Part shown: in pieces, positions 8,060 through 15,814 of the stretch
Numbering within the stretch: position 1 is the stretch's first letter
Layout: the number at the start of each line of letters is the position of its first letter
DNA from: Streptomyces tendae
GTDB lineage: Bacteria; Actinomycetota; Actinomycetes; Streptomycetales; Streptomycetaceae
Direction: 5' to 3'
Length of the DNA stretch: 40,422 nucleotides
Assembly (NCBI RefSeq): GCF_014650435.1
Contig: NZ_BMUY01000026.1
Coordinates: 1 to 40,422 of the forward strand
The notes under the pieces: generated by a model
Database searches by the model: none
What the model was told of the DNA's origin: nothing
What the model saw: only the letters and a program-made list of their open reading frames with translations
Made by a program: the position numbers and the translations under genes

Positions 8060-9137
8060 GCTGGTCGTCGAGAACATCAAGAAGTCCTTCCACGGGACCG
8101 CGGTCCTGGAGGACATCAACTTCACCGTCGCGGACGGGGAGTTCTTCACCTTGCTCGGCCCGTCTGGCTGCGGCAAGTCCACCACCTTGTCGTGCGTCGC
8201 CGGTCTGGAGACCCCCGACTCGGGCACCATCCGCGTCGGCGACCAGGTCTTCTTCGACGGCACCCCGCGCAACACGGTGCCCCCCGAAGGCCGCAACCTC
8301 GGCCTGGTCTTCCAGTCGTACGCGCTCTGGCCGCACATGACGATCGCCGACAACCTCGCACTGCCGCTGAAACTCCGCAAGGTCACCAAGGACGAGCAAC
8401 GGCGTCTCATCGACGACGCCCTCACGAAAGTCGACATGGCTCACCTGCGCGACCGCTACCCCCACCAGCTCTCCGGCGGACAGCAGCAGCGCGTCGCCCT
8501 CGCCCGAGGCATCGTCTACTCCCCCGGCGTCCTGCTCCTGGACGAACCGCTCTCCAACCTGGACGCGAAGATGCGCGACCAGGCCCGCGTCTGGCTCAAG
8601 GACCTCCAGCGGGAGGTCGGCATCACCACCGTGTACGTCACCCACGACCAGGTCGAGGCCATGTCCCTGTCCGACCGCATCGCCGTGTTCATGCACGGCC
8701 GCCTCCAGCAGGTGGGCACACCGACCGAGATCTACGAGACCCCCGCCACCCCAGAGGTCGCCGGCTTCATCGGCCGCTGCAACCTCCTGGAGGGGCGCGT
8801 CGGCTCCACCGAGGGCGGAACCGTACAGGTCAAACTGGGTGAAACCGGTCAGCACTTGAGGGTGGTCGGCGCCTGCTCCGCGGGGTCGTCCGCCACCGTG
8901 GGCCTGCGCTCGGAGCGCATCACGCTCACCGACCGCGCGGACGCCCCGCACGACGGTGCCGTCAACGTGCTCCGGGCGAGGATCGAGCAGTGTTCGTACA
9001 CCGGAGCGCGATTCGAGTACGAGCTCAGCATCGGCGATCTGCGCGTCCACGCCGAGAGCCCCGTCCGGCACACGGACGGCGAGATCAACCTGATCGTCCG
9101 TCCGGACGACTGCCTGCTGTTCCCCGCACAGGTCTGA
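8052..9137 (+). CDS. ABC transporter ATP-binding protein (FbpC/PotA-like)
   Basis: 361 residues. Walker A is GPSGCGKST (36-44), the Q-loop is in VFQSYALWPH, the ABC signature is LSGGQQQR (from 140), Walker B is LLLDEP followed by LSNLDA, and the switch histidine is in VYVTHDQVEAM. The C-terminal third is a TOBE-type regulatory domain, as in iron, spermidine and sugar importers. It energises the neighbouring fused permease and is the last gene of the importer operon. Its ATG lies inside the permease reading frame. The next gene is convergent, with only 21 bases between, and I see no clear terminator there. Confidence 0.95.
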   Translation: MPELVVENIKKSFHGTAVLEDINFTVADGEFFTLLGPSGCGKSTTLSCVAGLETPDSGTIRVGDQVFFDGTPRNTVPPEGRNLGLVFQSYALWPHMTIADNLALPLKLRKVTKDEQRRLIDDALTKVDMAHLRDRYPHQLSGGQQQRVALARGIVYSPGVLLLDEPLSNLDAKMRDQARVWLKDLQREVGITTVYVTHDQVEAMSLSDRIAVFMHGRLQQVGTPTEIYETPATPEVAGFIGRCNLLEGRVGSTEGGTVQVKLGETGQHLRVVGACSAGSSATVGLRSERITLTDRADAPHDGAVNVLRARIEQCSYTGARFEYELSIGDLRVHAESPVRHTDGEINLIVRPDDCLLFPAQV

Positions 9138-9158
9138 TCCGAAGCCGGACGTCATGTG

Positions 9159-10544
9159 TCAGTGGTCGGTCTCCAGGTGGAGCTTGAGCAGGTCCACGCC
9201 GTAGTCGTTGCCGTTGGGCGTGCGGATGATGGTGTGGATGTGCTGCTGGGTGGGGGTGCCGCCCATGCCCATGCCGCCACCGCCGGGTCCGCCGCTCGGT
9301 GTACCGGTGGGCTGCCCGCTCGGCATGCCCGACGGCCGGCCGCTGGGGGCACCACCGCCGCCGCCCATCTGTGCGTTCTCGCCGTAGGCCAGCGGGGACT
9401 GGGCGTCGTACTCGATGAGCACGACCGGGCTGTGCACTCGGTAGTAGAAGGCGGAGGAGTCCTTGGTCTCGCCGATCCAGAAGAAGTACGTGTCGTCGAG
9501 GTGCTCCTCCACCTCCTGCATCTTCACCGCCGCGTGGCCGTCGTCCATGTAGCCGACGTAGACACCGACCAGGTCCAGCAGCTTCTGGCGCTGCGCGGAG
9601 GTGAACTCCTTGGCGGCGAGGCCCTGGTAGGCCAGCTTCAGGTTGTCCTGGCCGGCCCCGGCCACCATGTCGGTGCCGCCCTTCTCGTCGGCGGAGATCA
9701 CCTTCTTGCGCTGCGCCGAGGTCAGGGACCGCAGCAGCGCCAGACCGGCCTTGGTCTCCGGCTTGAAGAGAGTGATCTTCTCGCCGTTGTAGGTGGCCGA
9801 GGTCGGCTCCGAGCCCATGAAGGTCGGGGACATGACGACCTGGTCGCCGAGGACGAAGTAGTTGATGGCCACGTGGTGGCCCTCGTACTGGAAGCCCCAT
9901 GGCTTGGTCGTGGACGGGGTTCCCATGAAGGTGAAGTAGTAGTGCCCCTCGGTCAGCGTCTCCCTGCCACCGCCGTTGTAGTCACCGAGGAAGGCGTTGA
10001 GCTTCATGATGTTGCGGGTCTGGGTCAGCCCGTCGGCCGACAGGGCCTTGCCGAGCAGGGCGTATCCGAGGGTGCGCTGCTTCTCGGTCAGGTCGCCCAT
10101 GCGGGCGCCCTCGCGTTCGTAGCCGTCGACGTTGCTCCAGGCCAGCCACTCGTCGTCGTCCACGTCGAACACGGACGCCCGGCGCACCTTGGCGCCGAGC
10201 CCGTCCAGGAACGCCTGCGCGGCCTTCACCACCGCATCCGTCGAGACACCGGTGGAGTGGATGGAGAACAGATCGTCGACGACCGTGCCGTCGGTGGTGA
10301 CACCCTTGAAGTCGGCGTACTTCACCTCGCTGGCACCAGGACCCATGCCCCCGGCACCACCGGGCCCACCTGACGGCATCCCGCTCTGGGCACTGCCGGA
10401 CGCGGAGCCGTTCGTGTCGGATGCTCCGGCGGAACAGCCGGTCATGGTCGCCACGGCGGCAGCGCCTCCCAACAGCAGAGAGCGGTTCATGAACCAGCGG
10501 CGCGTGCGCTCGGTGGCGGGGGTGCGGGGTCGGTGTGCGTGCAT
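9159..10544 (-). CDS. DUF3500 family Tat lipoprotein with Gly/Pro/Ser-rich segments
   Basis: About 461 residues. The N-terminus has TRRWFMNRS, a hydrophobic run and MTGC, which reads as a Tat lipoprotein signal. The twin-arginine motif requires a start at 10544 or 10559, not the internal Met at 10490; 10544 has GGGTGA about 11 bases upstream. After a low-complexity linker (PSGGPGGAGGMGPG) the body matches DUF3500 as I recall it, with YYFTFMGTPS, WGFQYEGHHVAINY and VYVGYMDDGHAA. Near the C-terminus a second low-complexity block (repeated PSGxP, then GGGGMGMGG) is inserted before a conserved-looking end (HIHTIIRTPNGNDYGVDLLKLH). The function of the family is unknown to me. An inverted repeat ACCCAG-N4-CTGGGT at 10558-10573 lies at the promoter side. 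Confidence 0.85.
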   Translation of the reverse strand: MHAHRPRTPATERTRRWFMNRSLLLGGAAAVATMTGCSAGASDTNGSASGSAQSGMPSGGPGGAGGMGPGASEVKYADFKGVTTDGTVVDDLFSIHSTGVSTDAVVKAAQAFLDGLGAKVRRASVFDVDDDEWLAWSNVDGYEREGARMGDLTEKQRTLGYALLGKALSADGLTQTRNIMKLNAFLGDYNGGGRETLTEGHYYFTFMGTPSTTKPWGFQYEGHHVAINYFVLGDQVVMSPTFMGSEPTSATYNGEKITLFKPETKAGLALLRSLTSAQRKKVISADEKGGTDMVAGAGQDNLKLAYQGLAAKEFTSAQRQKLLDLVGVYVGYMDDGHAAVKMQEVEEHLDDTYFFWIGETKDSSAFYYRVHSPVVLIEYDAQSPLAYGENAQMGGGGGAPSGRPSGMPSGQPTGTPSGGPGGGGMGMGGTPTQQHIHTIIRTPNGNDYGVDLLKLHLETDH

Positions 10545-10851
10545 GTACGTGACATTCACCCAGAACCCTGGGTTTTCCTTGAGGTCTTTCTGTCAGACGC
10601 CTACGAGATCACGACGGTGACAGCAGTCGCCGGCTCCTGCGACGCGGACCGCGCCCGCTCAGCGCGGTGGCTGACCATGGTGCCCGGGCCGGACATGCCC
10701 TTCGTGACCAAAGCGGGCTGTCGCCTCCGGCCGGCAGGACGGGCTACGGACAGTGGTCAGGCGCGGGTGCGTCGAAGACGCCGCGTCCGGAACACTGACG
10801 GTCTTGCCCCGGCTGTTCGACCACCGCGCCCACCAGGAGAGGAACGGCACA

Positions 10852-11553
10852 ATGAGGAACGACTACGTCCCGGCACTCGACGACCCGGTAGGTCAGTCGC
10901 TCGGCGGTCGGCACGCGCATCTCGCCCGACGCTGGGGCCGGGCCGCCGCCTATCTCACCGACGTGGCGACCTTTTCCTCTGTGTCCGCCGTCCCGAACGC
11001 AGAGGATTGGGACGACCTGGCCGACCTACTCGGTCCGGGCGCCTTCGCCGACATGTTCAGCTCTCCGGCCGTTCCGCCGTCGAGTTGGGCGCCAGTCTTC
11101 AGCCTTGAGGGCCGTCAGATGATCTGGCCCAGTGATGGCGATGGCCGACCTGGCCTCACGTCCTGCACCAACGTGGTCGTGCTGGGCGCGGACAGCGTGC
11201 CCGAGATGCTGGATCTCGCCGCGCGGGCCGAGCCGGGGCCGTTCTGGCCCCGTACCCATGAACTCGGCACCTACCTGGGTGTTCGAGTCGACGGCACCCT
11301 GGTGGCGATGGCCGGGGAACGCCTGCGTCCTCCGGGCTGGACCGAGATCAGCGCCGTCTGCACCGCTCCCGAAGCACGCGGGCAGGGCCATGCCGCCCGT
11401 CTTGTCCGCGCTCTCGCCGAGCGCATCGCGGCGCGCGGTGATCGTCCCTTCCTGCACGTGGCCGAGACGAACACCGGCGCGATCGCCTTGTACGAGCGGC
11501 TCGGTTTCAAGACCCGCAGGCCGGTCACTTTCCGGGGTTTCCGGACCCCATGA
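10852..11553 (+). CDS. GNAT family N-acetyltransferase
   Basis: 233 residues. The C-terminal half has the GNAT acetyl-CoA-binding pattern: VCTAPEARGQGHAARLVRALAERI (the Q/RxxGxG/A loop), then FLHVAETNTGAIALYERLGFKTRR, the NxxAxxLYExLGF motif. The N-terminal half looks like a degenerate GNAT-like or FR47-type domain. The product probably transfers acetyl from acetyl-CoA to an amine on an unknown substrate. The ATG at 10852 follows GGAGAGG about 8 bases upstream. A longer frame begins at 10753 but lacks support. The roughly 290 bases upstream, divergent from the DUF3500 gene, presumably hold both promoters. Confidence 0.9.
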   Translation: MRNDYVPALDDPVGQSLGGRHAHLARRWGRAAAYLTDVATFSSVSAVPNAEDWDDLADLLGPGAFADMFSSPAVPPSSWAPVFSLEGRQMIWPSDGDGRPGLTSCTNVVVLGADSVPEMLDLAARAEPGPFWPRTHELGTYLGVRVDGTLVAMAGERLRPPGWTEISAVCTAPEARGQGHAARLVRALAERIAARGDRPFLHVAETNTGAIALYERLGFKTRRPVTFRGFRTP

Positions 11554-11952
11554 CGTCCGCATCGACGGGCCCGCCCGAAGCGCATGGCCGACGCTTCGCC
11601 CGCCACGCGCGCCACCTCACCGGCTTCCGGCCTCCTACTGCTGCTGCCGGAGTTGGCGCAAGGGGGCACCTGGGGGCAGGTCGAGCGGTGCTGCCGGGTC
11701 ATCGGAAGGATGCCCGGATTCCCTGTGCGCGGGGCTCCGCCATCGGACGCCTCCGCATCCTTCATGAGTTGCCATGCCCAGTCGCGGGATTTACGAAGTC
11801 CTGCTTCTTGTCGCTGAGTTCGCGGCCTCCTGACTGATGGTTGCGAGCGGCGGTTGGCACGGAGTCCCAGCGAAGTTAGAACGTCACGCTGTGGTCCGGT
11901 AGGCGTGCTCTCTGAATCACGTCATAAGCGACGTGTATGAGCGGCGCAAGCC
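11554..11952. other. Non-coding stretch with no recognisable gene
   Basis: Between the acetyltransferase stop and the hairpin that follows the cstA remnant I find no open frame with convincing family motifs on either strand. The short frames here are compositional. GC content is a little lower than in neighbouring genes, fitting intergenic or decayed DNA beside a scar. Confidence 0.5.
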
Positions 11953-11993
11953 CCGTCGGGGGCACGCGGCCTGAGGCCGCAAGCCCCCGACGG
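11953..11993 (-). terminator. Large nested GC hairpin downstream of the cstA remnant
   Basis: Outer arms CCGTCGGGGGC (11953-11963) and GCCCCCGACGG (11983-11993) are perfectly complementary. They enclose a second perfect inverted repeat, GCGGCCT-g-AGGCCGC (11966-11980). There is no U-tract on either side, as is common for actinomycete terminators. It lies just past the 3' end of the cstA remnant, so it is probably the original terminator of that gene. Confidence 0.6.
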
Positions 11994-12019
11994 CGCTCCA
12001 GTCAGCAGCAGCGGCTTCC

Positions 12020-12585
12020 AGGAAACCCGGGCGATGGGCTTCCAGACGTTGCCGAGCATGTCCTGGAGCATGAAGCGGCCGACCCGGGTGGGGAAGGGGA
12101 ACAGCGCACCGGCGAAGACCGGTCCGGTGCCGGTGGAGGCGAACTGGCTCACCGCGTCGTTCTTCAGCAGCGGCGCACTGAACACCACGCCGATGGCGAG
12201 CAGCACGATCGTGCCGACCTTCATGAAGGTGGACAGGTAGTCGCGGGGTGCCAGCAGCATCCACACGGGCAGGACCGAGGCGACGAAGCCGTAGGCGATC
12301 AGGCAGAAGACCAGCGTGGTCGGCGCCCAGGTGAAGGCACCGGCGAGCGAGGAGTTCTCGACCCATCCACCGCCGACGATGGCCAGGAGCAGGAGGGCGA
12401 CGCCGATCAGGCTGGTCTCAAGGACCCGCCCGGGGCGCAGGTAGCGCATGTAGAAGCCCATGAACAGGGCGATGGGGATGGTCATGGTCACCGAGAAGGT
12501 GCCCCAGGGGGACTCCGCCAGAGCGTTGACGACCACGAGGGCCAGCACCGCGAGGATGATGACCATGATGGCGAGGACGGCCTCG
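12020..12585 (-). pseudogene. cstA: Carbon starvation protein CstA, truncated remnant with internal deletion
   Basis: The frame contains typical CstA transmembrane sequence: ALVVVNALAESPWGTF, YLRPGRVLETSLIGVALLLL, ASVLPVWMLLAPRDYLSTF, MKVGTIVLLAIGV and GPVFAGALFPF. After LFPF it jumps straight to TRVGRFMLQDMLGNVWKP. In intact CstA these two blocks are separated by well over 100 residues containing the SSGTTPK region. The junction is in frame near 12088-12093. The N-terminal third and everything past VSWKP are also missing. CstA is a peptide/pyruvate transporter, but this copy cannot work. Its truncated 5' side abuts a permease remnant on the other strand. Confidence 0.85.
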
Positions 12586-12818
12586 CCCTGGTGTTCATAG
12601 CCGTCGTCCTCGTCTGCGTCGCGATCCTCCCGGACACCCGGGTTTCGCTGGTCGTCTCCGGCGTCTGGGTACTGGTGGTACTCGCCGCCTACACCTTCTA
12701 CACCAGGGACCCGAAGGGGAAGTCGGCCGATGACCAACCGGTTCGGGAGCCCAGCTCGCCGGGGCCGGCGGAGCCGCTCCACCGCGCCGTGCCCGGCGTG
12801 GGCCATACAGAGCAGTGA
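12584..12818 (+). pseudogene. C-terminal remnant of an APC-type amino acid permease
   Basis: From about 12584 the plus strand encodes LALVFIAVVLVCVAILPDTRVSL, then VVSGVWVLVVLAAYTFYTRDPKGK and a polar tail ending at 12818. Two hydrophobic helices followed by a charged tail is how amino acid/polyamine permeases of the APC superfamily end. The ten or so upstream helices are absent, because the sequence before the junction is the antisense of the cstA remnant. The family call rests on pattern and is moderate; that this is the detached 3' end of a membrane protein is more secure. Confidence 0.6.
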
Positions 12819-12868
12819 TGAGGACATTCGGGTTCGTCTCCTACCGGCTCGCGCTGCGGCTCTCTACA

Positions 12869-12889
12869 GTGGCGGCGGTCCGCCGCCAC
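12869..12889. repeat. Perfect 10-bp inverted repeat, possible terminator
   Basis: GTGGCGGCGG, one base, then CCGCCGCCAC. It forms a GC-only hairpin (about 8 bp stem with a small loop) 50 bases after the permease remnant and 80 before the DinB gene. It is probably the terminator of the lost permease gene. Confidence 0.5.
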
Positions 12890-12969
12890 CAGCCGCGCCG
12901 TCCGAGGAGCGCCAAGTCTCCTCGCGCAACCCGAACCCGCAGACCCGACCGCACATGTGGAGGAGAGCC

Positions 12970-13503
12970 GTGTACGAACTGCAGGCGCTGTTGGACGAGT
13001 ACGACCGTGCCCGCGGGTACACCGACGAGCTGTGGCGGGACCTCACGCCGGACGAGGTGGTGTGGCGGCCGAGAGAGGACTTCAGCGCCATCGGCTGGCA
13101 CCTCGGGCACCAGGCCCACGTCGCCCACTTCATGATCCGCAACCTCACGGCCGCCGAGCCCAGCCCGGATCCGGAACTGGACGGACTCATGGACTCGGCC
13201 AACCCGGAGAAGTTCCGCGGCGCTCTCCCGACGGCGGAGCGGCTCGCGGCCTTCCGGGAGACCGTCGCCGAGCGGGTGCACGCACGCATCGGTGACATCG
13301 CGGCCGGGAGGACCGGCGCGCCCACCCAGATGACCATCGTCGCAACGCATCTGCTGACCGCTCTCGTCAACCACGAGTACCAGCACGACCAGTGGATCGG
13401 CGAGGTCCGCGCCGAGCACCTCGGGCACGCACTGCCCGGCGACCCGGACTGCGACCATGTGCGCCGTATCGACGGCTACCTGTGCCTGCACCCCTGTACG
13501 TGA
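12970..13503 (+). CDS. DinB superfamily protein
   Basis: 177 residues with the DinB four-helix-bundle signature. A first histidine set lies in IGWHLGHQAHVAHF and the second in LVNHEYQHDQ; together they would bind one metal ion. The family includes thiol-dependent S-transferases, and the IGWHLGH segment resembles the N-terminal domain of EgtB-like proteins. The specific reaction is unknown. The GTG start is fixed by a near-perfect GGAGGAGAG just upstream; an in-frame ATG at 12955 lies before that site and is unlikely. The gene stands 49 bases before a small exported protein on the same strand. Confidence 0.85.
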   Translation: MYELQALLDEYDRARGYTDELWRDLTPDEVVWRPREDFSAIGWHLGHQAHVAHFMIRNLTAAEPSPDPELDGLMDSANPEKFRGALPTAERLAAFRETVAERVHARIGDIAAGRTGAPTQMTIVATHLLTALVNHEYQHDQWIGEVRAEHLGHALPGDPDCDHVRRIDGYLCLHPCT

Positions 13504-13552
13504 CGGGCGCAGCTGTAGGCGATCCGGCGCCTTCCGGACGTGACGTGAGGTG

Positions 13553-14002
13553 ATGACAGTTCTTCCCCGGCTCCGTGCGGTGACCGCGGTGACACGCTCC
13601 GCGCGAGCGCGCCGGGGTCTTCTCGCCCTGCTGTCGCTGCTCGTCGTGCTGAGTGCGTGGGCCTGCGGAACACGCACGCTCGACGTCGGCGCGGCATCGT
13701 CGAGTCCCAGGACCGTGACCGCCTCGGCGGATGCGGCGGTCCAGGGCCCGGGCGAGGCCACCGATCGGGTGCGGCCGGGCTCCTCCCAGTGCGATGAACC
13801 CGGCACACCGCCCCCGTGCAGGAAAGTGCTCCTCGCCCAGCCGGACGTACGCCTCCTGGAGACGGCGGAGCCGGTGGCCCGGACGGCCGCCCTGGCCGCA
13901 ACCGGGCTCGACAAGATCTCGGCCGACGTGTGCCGGGACGTGGTGACGTCGGGACTCTCCCCGCCGGCGGGACGGGCCGTACCCGACCGAATGCGGATCT
14001 AG
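13553..14002 (+). CDS. Hypothetical small exported protein
   Basis: 149 residues that I do not recognise. A basic N-terminus (RAVTAVTRSARARR) precedes a hydrophobic run (GLLALLSLLVVLSAWAC), suggesting a signal peptide or membrane anchor. AWAC is a poor lipobox, so lipidation is uncertain. The exported part has three further cysteines (two in QCDEPGTPPPC, one in VCRDV) and is Ser/Thr/Pro-rich early on. The ATG at 13553 has GTGAGG just upstream; a GTG at 13550 is also possible. It lies 135 bases before a DsbA-like oxidoreductase, so disulfide formation in this protein is conceivable but unproven. Confidence 0.55.
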   Translation: MTVLPRLRAVTAVTRSARARRGLLALLSLLVVLSAWACGTRTLDVGAASSSPRTVTASADAAVQGPGEATDRVRPGSSQCDEPGTPPPCRKVLLAQPDVRLLETAEPVARTAALAATGLDKISADVCRDVVTSGLSPPAGRAVPDRMRI

Positions 14003-14137
14003 GCCGGACGCTCGCGCGTTCCCCGCGCGCCGCGCGCCGACCGGCCGTCCTTCGGTCACGGCCCGGCGCACGGCCACAGCGCCGTGCGCCTACCGCTGTC
14101 CGTCACTCACCCACCGAGCACGAGGTTGTCTCCCACC

Positions 14138-14884
14138 ATGCCGTCTTCTTCCTCCCCCGCCGCATCGCGCGTCCGCCGACGCAACCGCACACTCGCCGCC
14201 ACCGCCGCCGGACTGACCGCCGTCGTCGCAGCGGTGCTCGCCCTCACCCTCGACGACGGGCCGTCGGGCACCACGTCGCAGGACTCCGCCGTCGCCGACA
14301 CCAGTACGCCCGACGCCCGGGCGAGCGCCTTGCTCGCACTGGCCCGTCGGGACACCGACGACCCGCTGGCCGTGGGGGACGCCGACGCCCCTGTCGTCAT
14401 GATCGAGTACTCCGACTTCCAGTGCCCCTATTGCGGGAAGTTCGCCCGCGACACCGAAGCGGAACTGATCCGCTCCTACGTCGACAAGGGCGTGCTGCGC
14501 ATCGAGTGGCGCAACTTCCCGATCTTCGGCGAGGAATCGGAAGCGGCAGCCCGCGCGGCCTGGGCGGCCGGCCAACAGGACAGGTTCTGGGAGTTCCACG
14601 ACCAGGCGTACAGCAAGACACGCAAGAAGAACACCGGCGCCTTCTCCACCGACAGGCTCACCGCGATGGCCAAGGCCGCCGGGGTGGCTGACCTCGACAA
14701 GTGGCGCGCGGACATGGACTCCGACGCGGCGGACACGGCAATCCGACAGGACCAGAACGAGGGCTACTCCCTCGGCGTGACCAGCACCCCCGCTTTCCTG
14801 GTCAACGACGTCCCCGTCCTCGGCGCCCAGCCGGTCGACACTTTCAAGCAGACCATCGAGGCAGCCGCGAAGGCCACTCGGTGA
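14138..14884 (+). CDS. DsbA-family membrane-anchored thioredoxin-fold protein
   Basis: 248 residues. A basic stretch and one hydrophobic segment (TLAATAAGLTAVVAAVLALTL) anchor it in or carry it across the membrane. The exported domain is a DsbA/DsbG-type thioredoxin fold with active site CPYC (Cys96, Cys99) in YSDFQCPYC, and the cis-proline loop in VTSTPAFLVND. It should oxidise or isomerise disulfides in exported proteins. The ATG at 14138 gives a compact signal; the frame is open further upstream without a good start. The stop overlaps the start of a CcdA-like gene by 4 bases (GTGA), so the two are co-translated, and CcdA probably supplies electrons. Confidence 0.92.
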   Translation: MPSSSSPAASRVRRRNRTLAATAAGLTAVVAAVLALTLDDGPSGTTSQDSAVADTSTPDARASALLALARRDTDDPLAVGDADAPVVMIEYSDFQCPYCGKFARDTEAELIRSYVDKGVLRIEWRNFPIFGEESEAAARAAWAAGQQDRFWEFHDQAYSKTRKKNTGAFSTDRLTAMAKAAGVADLDKWRADMDSDAADTAIRQDQNEGYSLGVTSTPAFLVNDVPVLGAQPVDTFKQTIEAAAKATR

Positions 14885-15744
14885 ACGGCGACGCGAGCCT
14901 GCTGGCCGCCTTCCTCGGCGGCCTGCTGGCCCTGCTCAGCCCTTGCAGCGCGCTGCTGCTGCCGGCCTTCTTCGCCTACTCCTTCACCAGCCCGGCCAAA
15001 CTGCTGCTGCGCACCGGCCTGTTCTATCTCGGCCTGTGCACCACCCTGGTGCCGCTCGGCGTCGCGGGCTCCTTCGCCAGCCGTCTCTTCTACGGCCACC
15101 GTGACCTGCTGGTCACCATTGGCGGCTGGACCGTGATCGTGCTGGGAGCGGCACAGATCCTCGGGATCGGATTCGGAGTGCGCCGATTGCAGGAAGCCGC
15201 AGGAGCCCGCCGTTCCGGGTCGGCCGTCTCCGTCTTCGCCCTCGGCACCGTCTACGGCCTGGCGGGCTTCTGCGCCGGCCCCATCCTCGGCTCCATCCTC
15301 ACCCTCGCCGCCCTCGGCGGCCGGCCCGCCCACGGGGGCCTGCTGCTCGCGGTCTACGCACTCGGCATGGCAGTCCCCCTGTTCGCCCTGGCGCTGCTCT
15401 GGGACCGCTTCGACCTCGGCCACAAGCGCTGGCTGCGGGGCCGCACCGTGCGGCTGGGACGCTTCTCCTGGCACACCACCTCGCTCGTCGGCGGCATCCT
15501 CTTCATCCTGCTCGGCGCGGTCTTCCTGTTGTTCGACGGCACGGCGGCCCTCCCCTCCCTGATCAGCGTCGAGACGGAGGCAGGGCTGGAAGAACACCTC
15601 GCACGCCTCGGCAGCGCTGTACCGGACCGCGTCCTCCTGCTCGTCCTGGCCGCGGCCGCGGCGCTCACCGCCGTCGTCCTGCTGGCACGCCGGGACGGCC
15701 CCCGGCCGAAATCCGGCTCCGGACCGTCCCGGCACGACCTCTGA
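14881..15744 (+). CDS. CcdA/DsbD-like thiol-disulfide transporter
   Basis: 287 residues with six or seven hydrophobic segments. The two expected membrane cysteines are visible: one in LLALLSPCSALLLPAFF near the N-terminus (Cys22) and one in VYGLAGFCAGPILGS. This is the CcdA pattern, in which a cysteine pair passes reducing equivalents from cytoplasmic thioredoxin to exported partners. A final C-terminal helix (VLLLVLAAAAALTAVVLLA) is followed by a basic tail. The GTG start overlaps the dsbA-like stop, so this is a two-gene operon for exported thiol chemistry. No cytochrome c maturation genes are nearby, so a heme role is not indicated. Confidence 0.9.
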   Translation: MNGDASLLAAFLGGLLALLSPCSALLLPAFFAYSFTSPAKLLLRTGLFYLGLCTTLVPLGVAGSFASRLFYGHRDLLVTIGGWTVIVLGAAQILGIGFGVRRLQEAAGARRSGSAVSVFALGTVYGLAGFCAGPILGSILTLAALGGRPAHGGLLLAVYALGMAVPLFALALLWDRFDLGHKRWLRGRTVRLGRFSWHTTSLVGGILFILLGAVFLLFDGTAALPSLISVETEAGLEEHLARLGSAVPDRVLLLVLAAAAALTAVVLLARRDGPRPKSGSGPSRHDL

Positions 15745-15814
15745 ACCCGGGCTCCCCGCACGCCCTTCGCCCTCCCGACACCCACTCAGCCGACTCACCA
15801 AGGAGCGCCGACAC

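Noticed and set aside
5063..9137. Calling the importer an iron transporter (fbpABC)
   Set aside because: The family also carries phosphonates, sugar phosphates and other anions, and no iron-binding residues are certain, so no gene symbol or substrate was assigned.
11550..11837. Short plus-strand frames after the acetyltransferase
   Set aside because: No conserved motif, unusual amino-acid composition, overlapping frames of equal quality.
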